DNA of 64,000 nt. Origin: Paenibacillus sp. URB8-2. Lineage in GTDB: Bacteria; Bacillota; Bacilli; Paenibacillales; Paenibacillaceae. The position numbers and the translations under genes are program-made. Position 1 is the stretch's first letter. Each line of letters opens with the position of its first letter. The stretch is from the NCBI RefSeq assembly GCF_013393385.1, contig NZ_AP023239.1, positions 1,984,001-2,048,000 on the forward strand, read 5' to 3'. Shown piece by piece: positions 26,439 to 35,294 of this stretch. Below the pieces are notes generated by a model. It saw only the letters and a list, made by a program, of their open reading frames with translations, made no database searches and was not told the DNA's origin.

Positions 26439-27647
26439 ATGAATGAATCGCTGCGGGGACAACCGCGGCTGCTGCTGGCAGTTAACGGGTTATTCGTGCT
26501 GTCAGGCGCGCTTGCGGGAACCTTTTTAAATGTATACTTATGGAAGAGCCGCCAGGATTACATTATGATTGGCTGGTTTACGGTTGCTCAGCAAATCGCT
26601 CTGGGTCTCAGCTTTTGGCTGGGCGGCAAATGGGTGAAGGAGTATAATAAAATGAATGCCCTGCGGCTCGGCATCGCCGTTTCGGGCCTTTTTTATCTTC
26701 TGGTGCTGTGGCTGGAGAACCGGGTGGTTTATTACGTCTGGCCGATCGGAGCTCTGCTGGGCATTGCCTTGGGCCTGTTCTGGCTTGCCTTCAACATCGT
26801 TTTTTTTGAGACTACGGGCCCCGGGAACCGGAACTCTTTTAACGGCTGGGTTGGACTGCTCGGATCGTTGGCCGGCATCGTCGGTCCCTGGCTGTCCGGG
26901 TGGCTGATTTCCGCGCTGCACGGGAACCGGGGGTACCGGATTGTGTTCATCATTTCGCTCTGCATTTACGGTGTGGCGACCGTGCTGAGTTTTTTTCTGA
27001 AAAAGCGTAAAACGGCCGGCGAGTATCAATGGCTGGAGCCGTGGCATGAGCTTCATTCCGGAGACGGAGACTGGCGTGTAATGGGAGCGGGACTTGTGTT
27101 TCAGGGGCTTCGGGAAGGCGTGTTTTCCTTTTTGATCGGCCTGCTCGTATACATAGCGGCTCAAGAGGAAAGCAAGCTGGGGCAGTTTACGCTTATTACC
27201 TCGGCGGTATCGCTTGTCTGTTACTGGGCGGCCGGCAAATGGTTAAAACCCAAATACCGGTCGGCGGGGATGTTCTGGGGCGCACTGCTGCTGGTGGCGG
27301 TCATAGTGCCCATGCTGTGGACGGTTAACTACGGCACCCTGCTGATTATGGGTATCGGAACGTCGTTATTTATTCCGCTGTATATGCTGCCCATGGTTTC
27401 GAGCAGCTTTGATCTGATGGGCGAGAGCAAGGAGAGCGCGGGCATGCGAGTCGAGTTGATCGTGCTGCGCGAGTTGTGCCTGATGACCGGCCGTCTGGCG
27501 GGGACGCTTATTTTTATCGGTGTCCTGTCGGCCAGCGCCGCCCCGCGAACCGTTACTCTGCTGCTGCTGGGCCTTGGAGCCGCGCCGCTGGGCAGCTGGC
27601 TTTGTCTGCGCCGGATGCTGCGCAAAAATATAGTGCCTGAGCGGTAA
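26439..27647 (+). CDS. MFS transporter
   Basis: A 402-residue major facilitator with about 12 transmembrane helices; residues 1-30 give the first helix (LLLAVNGLFVLSGALAGTFL), a cytoplasmic loop with KKRKTAGEYQW near the centre (about 187-197), and a basic C-terminal end. ATG 26439 is chosen because AAGGGGGAG lies just upstream; the frame extends back into the preceding gene. It resembles Bacillus YqgE-type permeases, but the substrate cannot be inferred. Confidence 0.85.
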   Translation: MNESLRGQPRLLLAVNGLFVLSGALAGTFLNVYLWKSRQDYIMIGWFTVAQQIALGLSFWLGGKWVKEYNKMNALRLGIAVSGLFYLLVLWLENRVVYYVWPIGALLGIALGLFWLAFNIVFFETTGPGNRNSFNGWVGLLGSLAGIVGPWLSGWLISALHGNRGYRIVFIISLCIYGVATVLSFFLKKRKTAGEYQWLEPWHELHSGDGDWRVMGAGLVFQGLREGVFSFLIGLLVYIAAQEESKLGQFTLITSAVSLVCYWAAGKWLKPKYRSAGMFWGALLLVAVIVPMLWTVNYGTLLIMGIGTSLFIPLYMLPMVSSSFDLMGESKESAGMRVELIVLRELCLMTGRLAGTLIFIGVLSASAAPRTVTLLLLGLGAAPLGSWLCLRRMLRKNIVPER

Positions 27648-27701
27648 TCGGAACGTTTACATGCATAAAGGCAAACCGGTCCGCCGTCCCATACGTACAG
27701 T

Positions 27702-27746
27702 CAAAAAGCCGCCTCCCTTGCTCATGCGGCAGGAGAGACGGCTTTT
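27702..27746. terminator. Bidirectional terminator between MFS gene and mscL
   Basis: AAAAAGCCGcCTCC-type stem (27702-27716) with GGAGAGACGGCTTTT (27732-27746), T-rich on both sides; the two genes converge. Confidence 0.75.
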
Positions 27747-27775
27747 GGCATTCCTTTGTTAAGGACACATAAGTT

Positions 27776-28150
27776 CTATTTGTTCTTCAGCAGGTCGCGG
27801 ATTTCCGTCAGCAGCAATTCTTCGCGCGTCGGTACGGGATCGGCTTTGGCCGCTTCCTCCCGTTTCCGTTTAAACCTTCCGGCAAGTCTGACCAGCAGAA
27901 ACAGGGAGAAGGCAATAATAAAGAAGTCGAGCACGCTCTGCAGAAAGACACCGTATTTTAGGACGGCGTCACCGTACGTATATTGCAGACCTTTCAGATC
28001 AATTCCGCCAATCAGCAGTCCGACCACGGGCATGACTATGTCGTCGACCAGCGAGGATACGATTTTGCCGAAGGCGGCCCCGATGACGACAGCGAACGCG
28101 AGATCAAGCACATTTCCTTTTAGCGCGAAGCTTTTGAAATCTTTCCACAT
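27776..28150 (-). CDS. mscL: Large-conductance mechanosensitive channel MscL
   Basis: A 124-residue MscL that opens on membrane tension to relieve hypo-osmotic shock. It has the amphipathic N-terminus [21 protein letters not shown], pore-lining TM1 ([22 protein letters not shown]), the periplasmic loop (GDAVLKYG), TM2 ([18 protein letters not shown]) and a charged C-terminal helix ending [10 protein letters not shown]. Length is typical. GGAAGGAT lies somewhat far upstream of the ATG. Confidence 0.95.
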   Translation of the reverse strand: MWKDFKSFALKGNVLDLAFAVVIGAAFGKIVSSLVDDIVMPVVGLLIGGIDLKGLQYTYGDAVLKYGVFLQSVLDFFIIAFSLFLLVRLAGRFKRKREEAAKADPVPTREELLLTEIRDLLKNK

Positions 28151-28450
28151 TATACCGAATCCATCCTTCCCGGTTTAATACCCTATTCATTATCACAAAT
28201 AGGAACAAATGCTGCAATACGAAAAAAGTGTTATCGGTCACTGTGATTATCGGGAGACGGCTTGGTCGGCAGCGTCAGCGAGAACAGCTCCAGCTCCGGA
28301 CGGGATTTCCCCGCCAGTGAGAACGTCACGATTTATACATATGGCACAAAGGATAAAACAGTCGCTCCGCTTGCGAAATTAAGCACATAAACGGCGGAAG
28401 CAGCGGCATACTAAGAGTGGTTGAACCATCCCAAGAAAGGAATGAATACA
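28151..28450. other. Intergenic region with a possible gene remnant
   Basis: This 300-bp gap holds the mscL upstream region and the ribosome site of the coat gene. A plus-strand frame without a start is open from 28247 to the TAA at 28390 and reads ...SENVTIYTYGTKDKTVAP..., which looks protein-like and may be the tail of a decayed gene. I could not identify the family. Confidence 0.3.
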
Positions 28451-28684
28451 ATGCAATCCACCCAAATGCAGCCGCTTAGCGGTAAAGAACTGGAATACAT
28501 TTCCGACTCCATTTCCAACGAAGATCTGCTTATCAAGCAGTATGCCGCCACGGCTGGAACGACGCAAAACCAAACGGTCCGCCAAATTTGCGAGCAGCAA
28601 ATTCAAAACCACAACCATCATATGGGAATACTGATCCAGCTGCTTCAGCAGCATCAGCAGTACGCTCCGACTCAGCCGCAATAA
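28451..28684 (+). CDS. Coat F-like spore protein, short
   Basis: A 77-residue protein (MQSTQMQPLSGKELEYISDS...) rich in Gln/His, with the CotF-type helical pattern SNEDLLIKQYAATA and HHMGILIQLLQQHQ. Proteins of this kind occur in pairs with a longer CotF-domain protein, as here, and belong to the spore coat or forespore. ATG 28451 is 10 nt after AAGAAAGG, better than ATG 28442, which abuts it. Sporulation control is expected but I could not define the promoter. Confidence 0.75.
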   Translation: MQSTQMQPLSGKELEYISDSISNEDLLIKQYAATAGTTQNQTVRQICEQQIQNHNHHMGILIQLLQQHQQYAPTQPQ

Positions 28685-28713
28685 AAGAGCCGATCCGGAT
28701 CGATTGACGCCGG

Positions 28714-28834
28714 TGCTTCCGAAGCCAGTTTTGTTGAAGTCAACTCAGGAAGCTGTTCATCACAAAACTTAAGTGAATGCTTCCGAAGCCAGTTTTGTTG
28801 AAGTCGACTCAGGAAGCTGTTCATCACAAAACTT
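28714..28834 (+). repeat. Tandem 57-bp repeat between the two coat genes
   Basis: Two copies (28714-28770 and 28778-28834) of a unit beginning TGCTTCCGAAGCCAGTTTTG and ending CATCACAAAACTT, differing at one base (A/G). Each contains the palindrome GCTTC-C-GAAGC and a longer hairpin pairing AGTTTTG with CAAAACT. The second copy ends immediately before the AGGAGG ribosome site of the next coat gene. Confidence 0.9.
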
Positions 28835-28851
28835 TTAGGAGGTCAATTTAC

Positions 28852-29238
28852 GTGTACGCACAAAACGGAAATGCATTTATGCAAGACGAGGACTTGCTCA
28901 ACACGATTTTGGCGGATTTGAAACGGACGGTTCGCGAATACACGACAGCCGCAACCGAGTCCAATTGTCCGTCCGTTCGCCGCACCTTCAATGATCTGAC
29001 CATGAATACGCTCCGCATTCAGGGCGATCTATACACGCAGATGTCGCAATTGAATATGTACCAGGCTCCTTCCAAGGCACTGCGCCAGGAGCTGGACAAA
29101 CAAATTCAAAGCGCACATCAGACTCAGCAAAAATGCCAGCAGTTCGTTCAGCAAAAAATCGGCGGTCAAGGAATGTATGCCCAGGCGCCGAACGTATCAC
29201 AGCATCAATCTAACGTGAATAACCCTTACTATATGTAA
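28852..29238 (+). CDS. CotF-family spore coat protein
   Basis: A 128-residue coat F domain protein. The helical core runs MQDEDLLNTILADLKRTVRE through LNTL-like segments to SAHQTQQKCQQFVQQKIGG, followed by a Gln/Asn/Tyr-rich tail ending NNPYYM. GTG 28852 is 8 nt after TAGGAGGTC. It lies 168 bp after the shorter coat-like gene with the tandem repeat in between. Confidence 0.85.
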   Translation: MYAQNGNAFMQDEDLLNTILADLKRTVREYTTAATESNCPSVRRTFNDLTMNTLRIQGDLYTQMSQLNMYQAPSKALRQELDKQIQSAHQTQQKCQQFVQQKIGGQGMYAQAPNVSQHQSNVNNPYYM

Positions 29239-29300
29239 CCCTGTCTTGTACGGGTGAAGCAGCGCCGGCGGCCTTTTTGGCCTTCCCGGCGGCACCATAA

Positions 29301-29346
29301 GAAGCGTCTGTTCTTCGCGGTTATCCGTGAACGAGCGGACGCTTTT
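29301..29346 (+). terminator. Intrinsic terminator after the coat gene
   Basis: AAGCGTCTG with CGGACGCTT (one G-T pair) across a 25-nt loop, followed by TTTTC. The rest of the gap to 29582 shows no gene; a weak promoter (TTGCAG 17 bp before CATATT near 29470-29495) may serve alaR. Confidence 0.6.
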
Positions 29347-29582
29347 CGGAGTTTCAAGAGGATTATTCCCCGTTCCTGATATGAGGGAGCTGACGCTTCT
29401 CCATGCAGTCCGCTTCAATTTCGGGACTAGTCATGATGTATTTCCCGGTTGGGCGGGCCATTTTTGTTTGCAGATACAACCTTTTCATGTCATATTATTA
29501 TTAAACTCTTATGTAACAAATTCTTTCGCGGGAGGCGCCGGCAGCGGCGATACGTCCCATGCGAAGATTCCGGAGGGAAGTC

Positions 29583-30083
29583 ATGGAACAAATGGATGAG
29601 TTGAAGAGAAAAGTGCTGGAATTGCTGAAAGAAGATGCGAGAAGAACCCCGGCGCTTATGGCAACGCTGCTTGGAGCGGATGAAGAAGAAGTGAAGACGG
29701 CGATCGCACAGATGGAGCAGGAGCACGTTATCGTGAAATACGCGACCGTGGTCAATTGGGATAAAGTGGACGACGAGCGTGTCACGGCGCTGATCGAGGT
29801 TCAGATTACGCCCGAGCGCGGACGCGGATTTGAAGGCATTGCGGAACGGATTTATCTGTATCCGCAGGTGAAGTCGGTTTATCTGATGTCCGGCGCCTAT
29901 GATTTGCTGGTGGAAGTGGAAGGCCGGAATTTGCGCGAGGTCGCAAACTTCGTTTCCGAGAAGCTGTCCCCCATCGATGCCGTACTGTCGACCAAAACGA
30001 ATTTCACGCTTAAAAAATATAAGCAGGACGGGATTATTTTTGAAGATCATGAAGAAGATAACCGTCTGATGATCTCCCCGTAA
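29583..30083 (+). CDS. alaR: Lrp/AsnC-family regulator, AlaR-like
   Basis: A 166-residue Lrp/AsnC regulator: N-terminal winged HTH (about 1-60, MDELKRKVLELLKEDARRTP, EEEVKTAIAQMEQEHVI) and C-terminal RAM ligand-binding domain (about 65-145, VTALIEVQITPERGRGFEGI, SVYLMSGAYDLLVEVEG). ATG 29583 follows GGAGGGAAG. It is 18 bp upstream of an alanine-transaminase-like gene; the pair matches B. subtilis yugG-yugH, now alaR-alaT, where AlaR activates alanine synthesis. Confidence 0.85.
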   Translation: MEQMDELKRKVLELLKEDARRTPALMATLLGADEEEVKTAIAQMEQEHVIVKYATVVNWDKVDDERVTALIEVQITPERGRGFEGIAERIYLYPQVKSVYLMSGAYDLLVEVEGRNLREVANFVSEKLSPIDAVLSTKTNFTLKKYKQDGIIFEDHEEDNRLMISP

Positions 30084-30101
30084 AGGAAGAGATGAACCTA
30101 T

Positions 30102-31328
30102 ATGATTACAAATAAAACGCAGATTGCCGGAGAACAGAACAAATCAATGACATCCTATCTGGCCCCGTTGGTTCAGCAAATTCAGCCCTCGGGCATCCGC
30201 AGATTTTTTGATCTGGCCGCTGGAAGCAAGGACATCATCTCTCTGGGGGTTGGAGAGCCGGATTTCAAGACGCCGTGGCATGTCAGGGAAGCCTGCGTCT
30301 ATTCGCTGGAACGGGGATTTACCGGATATACCTCCAACGCGGGGATGCCGGAGCTTCGCGAGGGGATTGCTAGCTATCTTCATACCCGCTTTGACCTTGA
30401 CTACGATCCTGCGAACCAGATTATCGCAACCGTAGGCGGCAGTGAAGCGATCGACTTGGCGCTTCGGGCGCTGATATCGCCAGGCGATGAGATTCTGATT
30501 CCGGAGCCGTGCTATATTTCTTATTCACCGATCACCTCGATCGGCGGCGGGGTTCCTGTCGGCATCGAGACATTCGGCAAGGACCGGTTCAAGCTGACAG
30601 CCGAGGGGCTGGAAGCCAAAATTACGCCGCGGTCGAAAATTCTGATCTTGTGCTACCCCAGCAATCCGACGGGAGCGATCATGAGCCGGGAAGACTGGGA
30701 GCCCATCGCCAAGGTGGTGGAGAAGCATGACCTGATCGTCATTTCCGACGAAATTTATGCGGAGCTTACCTACGGCGGCAATCATACCAGCTTTGCCTCT
30801 CTGCCGGGAATGATGGACCGGACGATTCTCGTCAGCGGCTTTTCCAAAGCGTTTGCGATGACGGGCTGGCGGCTGGGATATGCCTGCGGACATCCCGATC
30901 TGATCTCGGCTATGCTCAAAATTCACCAATACACCGTAATGTGCGCGCCTTCCATGGGCCAGGTGGCGGCGCTAGAAGCACTGACGAACGGCATGGAGGA
31001 GAAGGACCGGATGGTGGATTCTTATAACCAGCGTCGGCGTCTGATCGTCAAGGGGCTGCGCGAAGCCGGATTGGAATGCCACGAGCCCCAGGGGGCGTTT
31101 TACGCATTCCCGAGCATTGCCGGAACCGGACTGACCTCGGATGAATTCGCCCAACGTCTGCTGCGCGAATTCCGGGTGGCGGCCGTTCCGGGCAGCGTGT
31201 TCGGGCTTGGCGGCGAAGGCTATTTGCGCTGCTCCTACGCCACTTCGGTAAGCCAATTGAATGAAGCGCTGGAACGGATTGGCGCGTTCGTTGCTCTTTT
31301 GAAGAAAGAGAGAGAAAATAAGGCTTAA
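30102..31328 (+). CDS. alaT: PLP aminotransferase, AlaT-like
   Basis: A 408-residue fold-type I aminotransferase of the aspartate/alanine group. PLP-lysine is Lys249 in SGFSKAFAMTGWRLGYA; other marks are GVGEPDFKTP, CYPSNPTG and the C-terminal arginine region YLRCSYATS. With the adjacent AlaR-type regulator, alanine transaminase is the best guess; aspartate aminotransferase activity is possible. AAGGAAGAG precedes the ATG; a second ATG at 30147 would give a shorter, more typical N-terminus. Confidence 0.9.
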   Translation: MITNKTQIAGEQNKSMTSYLAPLVQQIQPSGIRRFFDLAAGSKDIISLGVGEPDFKTPWHVREACVYSLERGFTGYTSNAGMPELREGIASYLHTRFDLDYDPANQIIATVGGSEAIDLALRALISPGDEILIPEPCYISYSPITSIGGGVPVGIETFGKDRFKLTAEGLEAKITPRSKILILCYPSNPTGAIMSREDWEPIAKVVEKHDLIVISDEIYAELTYGGNHTSFASLPGMMDRTILVSGFSKAFAMTGWRLGYACGHPDLISAMLKIHQYTVMCAPSMGQVAALEALTNGMEEKDRMVDSYNQRRRLIVKGLREAGLECHEPQGAFYAFPSIAGTGLTSDEFAQRLLREFRVAAVPGSVFGLGGEGYLRCSYATSVSQLNEALERIGAFVALLKKERENKA

Positions 31329-31403
31329 TTCGGCAAAAAACTGATAATAATCACAGATATTGACGCTAAAGTTGAAAAAGGTATAGCAAATAACCCTGTC
31401 ATA

Positions 31404-31412
31404 TGGTATAAT
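31404..31412 (+). promoter_or_regulatory. Extended -10 promoter upstream of the Spo0E-like gene
   Basis: TGGTATAAT (TGN-TATAAT) at 31404-31412 with no clear -35; it would give a leader of about 165 nt. The remainder of the 31329-31582 gap is AT-rich and shows no gene. Confidence 0.45.
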
Positions 31413-31582
31413 TTTACTCTGAATACAGATTATTTATTATGAAGTTATACATTGATAATCTGGACACCTCCTGCTCAAACATTGCTTTGCTGTTTTTAGG
31501 GAGGAAGGCTCCTTATAAAATAAACTTTGTTTCGGAGCAAGCAATACTATAGAGGTTACGCTCCGTACAGTTTTAAGGGGGG

Positions 31583-31840
31583 ATGATGTTGCTTTGTAGC
31601 GATTACTACCTGTGGTCCTTTGGCGGGAACCGTTTCCCGGAAAGCGGGAAAGCTTCCGCGAGGGATGATGTGACCTCGCGCAGCCACTCCCTGGAAGAGG
31701 AGATCCGCATACTCCGCAATCGAATGGAGCAGTTATTTTTGCAGGAGAAATCATTCACCTCGGATAATGTGGTGGAAATCAGCAGTAAGCTGGATTTGAA
31801 GATCAACGAATATATGAAGAGGCGTTCCCGCAAGAAATAA
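31583..31840 (+). CDS. Spo0E-like aspartyl-phosphate phosphatase
   Basis: An 85-residue protein whose C-terminal half (about 36-80) is a Spo0E domain: LEEEIRILRNRMEQLF, then VVEISSKLDLKINEYMK, matching the SQELD/LD..I..Y signature. Such phosphatases dephosphorylate Spo0A-P and delay sporulation. The N-terminal 30 residues are not conserved. AAGGGGGG abuts ATG 31583, so ATG 31586 or TTG 31589 may be the true start. Confidence 0.8.
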   Translation: MMLLCSDYYLWSFGGNRFPESGKASARDDVTSRSHSLEEEIRILRNRMEQLFLQEKSFTSDNVVEISSKLDLKINEYMKRRSRKK

Positions 31841-31854
31841 CGGGAATGGACAGC

Positions 31855-31879
31855 GAGGGTCCCCTTGGGCCCTCTTTTT
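31855..31879 (+). terminator. Intrinsic terminator after the Spo0E-like gene
   Basis: GAGGGTCC/GGGCCCTC hairpin with CCTT loop followed by TTTTT. Confidence 0.85.
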
Positions 31880-32031
31880 GTTTGTGCTACGGCTTCAACA
31901 AACCGGCTGGAAAGAACAGATGGCCTCACAAGGGGAAGTTAATATGGTAAAGTAATAATATGCGGATGATATGCCGGGAGGACGGCGGTTTGTCATTAGG
32001 GAATGATGAAATGAAGCGGGAGGGATGGACA

Positions 32032-32595
32032 ATGGCGATTTATACGCGAACGGGTGACCAGGGCGAGACTTCGGTCATTGGAGGCCGAGTCTCCAAGGAT
32101 GATATCCGGGTCGAAGCTTATGGAGCGATCGACGAGCTGAACGGTTTTGTCGGGCAGGCGCGCAGCATGATGGATGACGAAATATTCGCCGATGTTCGGC
32201 AGCAGCTGCTGGAAATTCAGCATGAGCTGTTCGACTGCGGCTCCGATCTGGCGTATGTGAGCCTGGACGAAGGAAAATACAAAGTAACCCGCAACATGGC
32301 GGAGCGGCTGGAGCAATGGATCGACCGTCTTCAGGCGGAGAATCCACCGATTGAACGGTTTATTTTGCCGGGAGGAAGCGGGCTCGCTTCTGTCTTGCAT
32401 GTATGCCGGACCGTATGCCGCCGCGCCGAACGCCGGACCGTTACGCTCGGGCACAGCAAGGAGATTAACGGCGAGACAGTGGCTTATCTGAACAGGCTGT
32501 CAGATTATTTCTTTGCGCTTGCACGGACGGCCAATACGCGGCTCGGGGTAACGGACGTTGAATATATCCGCGGCGCCAAGGTGTTTCGGGACTGA
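32032..32595 (+). CDS. Cob(I)alamin adenosyltransferase (PduO type)
   Basis: A 187-residue PduO-type ATP:cob(I)alamin adenosyltransferase, which makes adenosylcobalamin. Signature elements are the N-terminal MAIYTRTGDQGETSVIGG (ATP-binding), EAYGAIDELNGFVG, and VCRRAERRTVTL with LNRLSDYFFALAR. Length is typical of the B. subtilis YvqK group. ATG 32032 is 7 nt after GGGAGGG. One base separates its stop from the next gene's start. Confidence 0.93.
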   Translation: MAIYTRTGDQGETSVIGGRVSKDDIRVEAYGAIDELNGFVGQARSMMDDEIFADVRQQLLEIQHELFDCGSDLAYVSLDEGKYKVTRNMAERLEQWIDRLQAENPPIERFILPGGSGLASVLHVCRTVCRRAERRTVTLGHSKEINGETVAYLNRLSDYFFALARTANTRLGVTDVEYIRGAKVFRD

Positions 32596-32596
32596 G

Positions 32597-33592
32597 ATGA
32601 CAACGTACTATCCGCCCATCGCCTACACCGTTTCTGCCGAAGAGGACGGCATGCTGCTCAAGACCATTCTGCAAAAGCGGATGGACGTCTCGCGCAAGCT
32701 GCTGTCCCGTCTTAAACTGACCGAGCGGGGAATTACCCTGAACGGGGAGAGAGTTTATATCAGCGTGCATGTCCGCGCCGGTGATCTCGTGGAGATCCGG
32801 ATGGAGACGGAGACATCGGAGGATATTTTGCCGCAGCCGATCCCTTTCCCTATCCTTTACGAAGACGAGCATCTGCTGGTCGTCAGCAAGCCCGCGGGGA
32901 TGATTGTGCATCCCACCCACGGCCATTATACCGATACGCTGGCCAATGGAGTTGTGCATTATTGGGCGCAAAAAAACGAGCGCTATCGCTTTCGTCCCGT
33001 TCATCGGCTGGATCAGGAGACGTCCGGGGTGCTCGCCATCGCAAAGAATCCGTACAGCCACCAGCACATATCGGAGCAGATGCTGGCCGGTACCGTGGAC
33101 AAACGCTATATTGCGCTAGTTCACGGGGTGCCTGCGCCGGAGAGGGGAGACATCGACGGCCCGATCGACCGCGATCCTGGCGAGCCTCATCGGCGGATTG
33201 TGACGCCGGACGGTTATCCGTCGTTGACCCGCTACGAGGTGAAGGAGCGGTATCCATACGCTTCAAAGGTCGAGCTCAAGCTGCTCACCGGGCGCACACA
33301 TCAAATCCGGGTGCATATGACCTCCATCGGCAATCCGCTGATCGGAGATGGGATGTATCGGCATCCGGTATACGAAGCGGCCGATTCCAGCTCGGCGTCT
33401 GCGCTTGCTGCGGAGCTGACCCGAGTGGCGGCGCTGGACGCTGCAATCGGCCGTCAAGCGCTGCACGCGGCGAGGCTGTCCTTCACGCATCCGATTTTCC
33501 GCCGCGACATGACGTTTGAAGCGCCGCTTCCTCCGGACATGGAGGAACTGGAAGCGCGGCTGAGACAGGGACAAGAGACGACGCAGAACTAA
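32597..33592 (+). CDS. RluA/RluD-type pseudouridine synthase
   Basis: A 331-residue RNA pseudouridine synthase. An N-terminal S4-like RNA-binding segment (about 15-75, DVSRKLLSRLKLTERGITLN) precedes the catalytic domain with the nucleophilic Asp in RPVHRLDQETSGVLAIAK and the GRTHQIRVHMTSIGNPLIGD motif. The exact rRNA or tRNA site is not predictable. It begins 1 nt after the cobalamin adenosyltransferase stop, so is probably coupled; AAGGTG is the only site nearby. Confidence 0.9.
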   Translation: MTTYYPPIAYTVSAEEDGMLLKTILQKRMDVSRKLLSRLKLTERGITLNGERVYISVHVRAGDLVEIRMETETSEDILPQPIPFPILYEDEHLLVVSKPAGMIVHPTHGHYTDTLANGVVHYWAQKNERYRFRPVHRLDQETSGVLAIAKNPYSHQHISEQMLAGTVDKRYIALVHGVPAPERGDIDGPIDRDPGEPHRRIVTPDGYPSLTRYEVKERYPYASKVELKLLTGRTHQIRVHMTSIGNPLIGDGMYRHPVYEAADSSSASALAAELTRVAALDAAIGRQALHAARLSFTHPIFRRDMTFEAPLPPDMEELEARLRQGQETTQN

Positions 33593-33626
33593 ATGAAACT
33601 GATTTGGAATAAGGAGAATCGTGCAA

Positions 33627-33992
33627 ATGAGTCAATTGACCGTATATCATTATCCGAAGTGCGGCACCTGCCGGGCGGCGGTAAAGTGGCTGAAAGAGCA
33701 GGGACATGAGCTGGAGCTTCGCCATATCGTAGAGCAGACGCCGGGAGTCGATGAACTGGCCGGGTTGGCCGCAGCAAGCGGCCTTGAGCTCAAAAAATTT
33801 TTCAACACAAGCGGCGAGGTCTACAAGCGGGAAAATCTGAAGGAGAAGCTGCCGGGCCTAGGCGAGCGCGAACAGCTGGAGCTGCTGGCCGGGAACGGAA
33901 TGCTGATCAAACGCCCCATTGTCGTCTCAGGTAGCAAGGTTACGGTAGGTTTCAAGGAAGAAGAATACCGCAAAGCCTGGGGAAATGAGTAA
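33627..33992 (+). CDS. ArsC/Spx-family protein (YusI-like)
   Basis: A 121-residue thioredoxin-fold ArsC-family protein: N-terminal YHYPKCGTCRAAVKWLKE with a CxxC (CGTC) and C-terminal IKRPIVVSGSKVTVGFKEEEY, the RP motif of the family. It resembles YusI/YffB more than the Spx transcription factors, being short and lacking the Spx RPIxxD context. AAGGAGA sits 10 nt before ATG 33627, preferred over GTG 33621. Activity unknown; possibly a glutathione- or bacillithiol-independent reductase. Confidence 0.82.
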   Translation: MSQLTVYHYPKCGTCRAAVKWLKEQGHELELRHIVEQTPGVDELAGLAAASGLELKKFFNTSGEVYKRENLKEKLPGLGEREQLELLAGNGMLIKRPIVVSGSKVTVGFKEEEYRKAWGNE

Positions 33993-34007
33993 AGGAGGAG
34001 AACGGCC

Positions 34008-34988
34008 ATGAGTGGAGAAGGAAGAGGCCGCGTAATGATCGTGGACGGCATGGCGCTGCTGTTCCGGGCCTATTACGCCACCGCCTACGGAGGCTATATA
34101 CGCAAGACAAGCGCCGGTTTGCCGACCAATGCCGTGTACGGCTTTTTGCAGTATTTTTTCGACGCCGTGTCAACTTTTGAGCCCTCTCACGTCGTTTGCT
34201 GCTGGGATTTGGGCAAGAGTACGTTCCGCACCGAAAAATTTGGCAGCTACAAATCGAACCGTGCAGAGCCTCCGCTGGAGCTGATTCCGCAGTTCGATCT
34301 GGTCAAAGAAGTGGTCGCCGAGCTTGGTGTTCCGAACGTGGGCATCCCCGGATTTGAGGCGGACGACTGCATTGGCACACTGGCTTCCTGCTTCAGCGGG
34401 GAGTCCGAGGTATACATTTTGACCGGAGATCATGACATGCTTCAGCTGGTTAATGACCGGGTCCGTGTCGTTATTATGAAAAAGGGCCGGTCCAACTACA
34501 AGGTGTATGATCCGGCGACCCTGCTGGAAGAAAAAGGACTGTCCCCTTCTCAGGTCGTCGACCTGAAGGGATTCATGGGCGACACGAGCGACAATTACCC
34601 CGGCGTCCGGGGAATCGGCGAAAAGACGGCGCTTAAGCTGCTGGCTGAATATCGAACGGTGGAGGGCGTAATCGAAAATCTGCATCTGCTGCCCAAGGGG
34701 GTGCGGAGCAAGATCGAAGCGGATCTGGACATGCTTCATCTGTCCCGGGAACTGGCGGAGATCCGCTGCGACGTTCCGCTCGTCTGCACGCTGACCGAGT
34801 GTCTGTGGGAAGTGCAGCGGGAATCGGCAGCGCGCAAGTTCAAAGAGCTTGAATTCGGCAGCCTGATGTATCTGATTGCGGCGGCGGAGGAAGAGCTGAA
34901 GGAAGACGGAATCGTTGAAATTGAGCTTCCGGACTGGCAGAGCCGCTCAATCGGAGCCGGTTCCATAAAGAACGACCCGTTTGCCTAA
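34008..34988 (+). CDS. 5'-3' exonuclease (FEN-like, YpcP type)
   Basis: A 326-residue stand-alone homologue of the DNA polymerase I 5'-nuclease domain. Metal-binding acidic residues are visible in MIVDGMALLFRAYY, CCWDLGKSTFRTEKFGSYK, FEADDCIGTLA, LTGDHDMLQLV and FMGDTSDNYPGVRGIGEKTA, the last beginning the helix-hairpin-helix. It removes RNA primers or flaps. AAAGGAGGAG precedes the start at 7 nt. A terminator follows. Confidence 0.93.
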   Translation: MSGEGRGRVMIVDGMALLFRAYYATAYGGYIRKTSAGLPTNAVYGFLQYFFDAVSTFEPSHVVCCWDLGKSTFRTEKFGSYKSNRAEPPLELIPQFDLVKEVVAELGVPNVGIPGFEADDCIGTLASCFSGESEVYILTGDHDMLQLVNDRVRVVIMKKGRSNYKVYDPATLLEEKGLSPSQVVDLKGFMGDTSDNYPGVRGIGEKTALKLLAEYRTVEGVIENLHLLPKGVRSKIEADLDMLHLSRELAEIRCDVPLVCTLTECLWEVQRESAARKFKELEFGSLMYLIAAAEEELKEDGIVEIELPDWQSRSIGAGSIKNDPFA

Positions 34989-35009
34989 ACGGGTATCGTA
35001 TACGCAAGC

Positions 35010-35058
35010 AAAAGACTGTTCCAGATCGCGCGGCAGGCGCTCTGTGAACAGTCTTTTT
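35010..35058 (+). terminator. Intrinsic terminator after the exonuclease gene
   Basis: AAAAGACTGTTC (35010-35021) pairs with GAACAGTCTTTT (35046-35057), plus a further T. Confidence 0.82.
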
Positions 35059-35204
35059 AATGAGGGTCGAACGCGGCGGCCTCCCGTTATTTCTTCGGAT
35101 GTATGGGCCCGGCGGATCATATGCACGAGTCGTCTAAAGCTTCATGCCTGTCTACAGTCTCAACGTTAGGGCAAGATTCCGGGCATCCAGATTATGCTAT
35201 GCGC

Positions 35205-35234
35205 TTGTCATTCTTTTGGTACGCAAAGTATAAT
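35205..35234 (+). promoter_or_regulatory. Sigma-A promoter of the ROK kinase gene
   Basis: TTGTCA (35205-35210), 18-bp spacer, TATAAT (35229-35234), about 60 bp upstream of the chosen start. Nothing else was seen in 35059-35204. Confidence 0.7.
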
Positions 35235-35294
35235 AAATAACGGATATGCGCTGCTGAGTGAAAGCGTATGCAAGAACAGAGGGGAGACGGGCAA

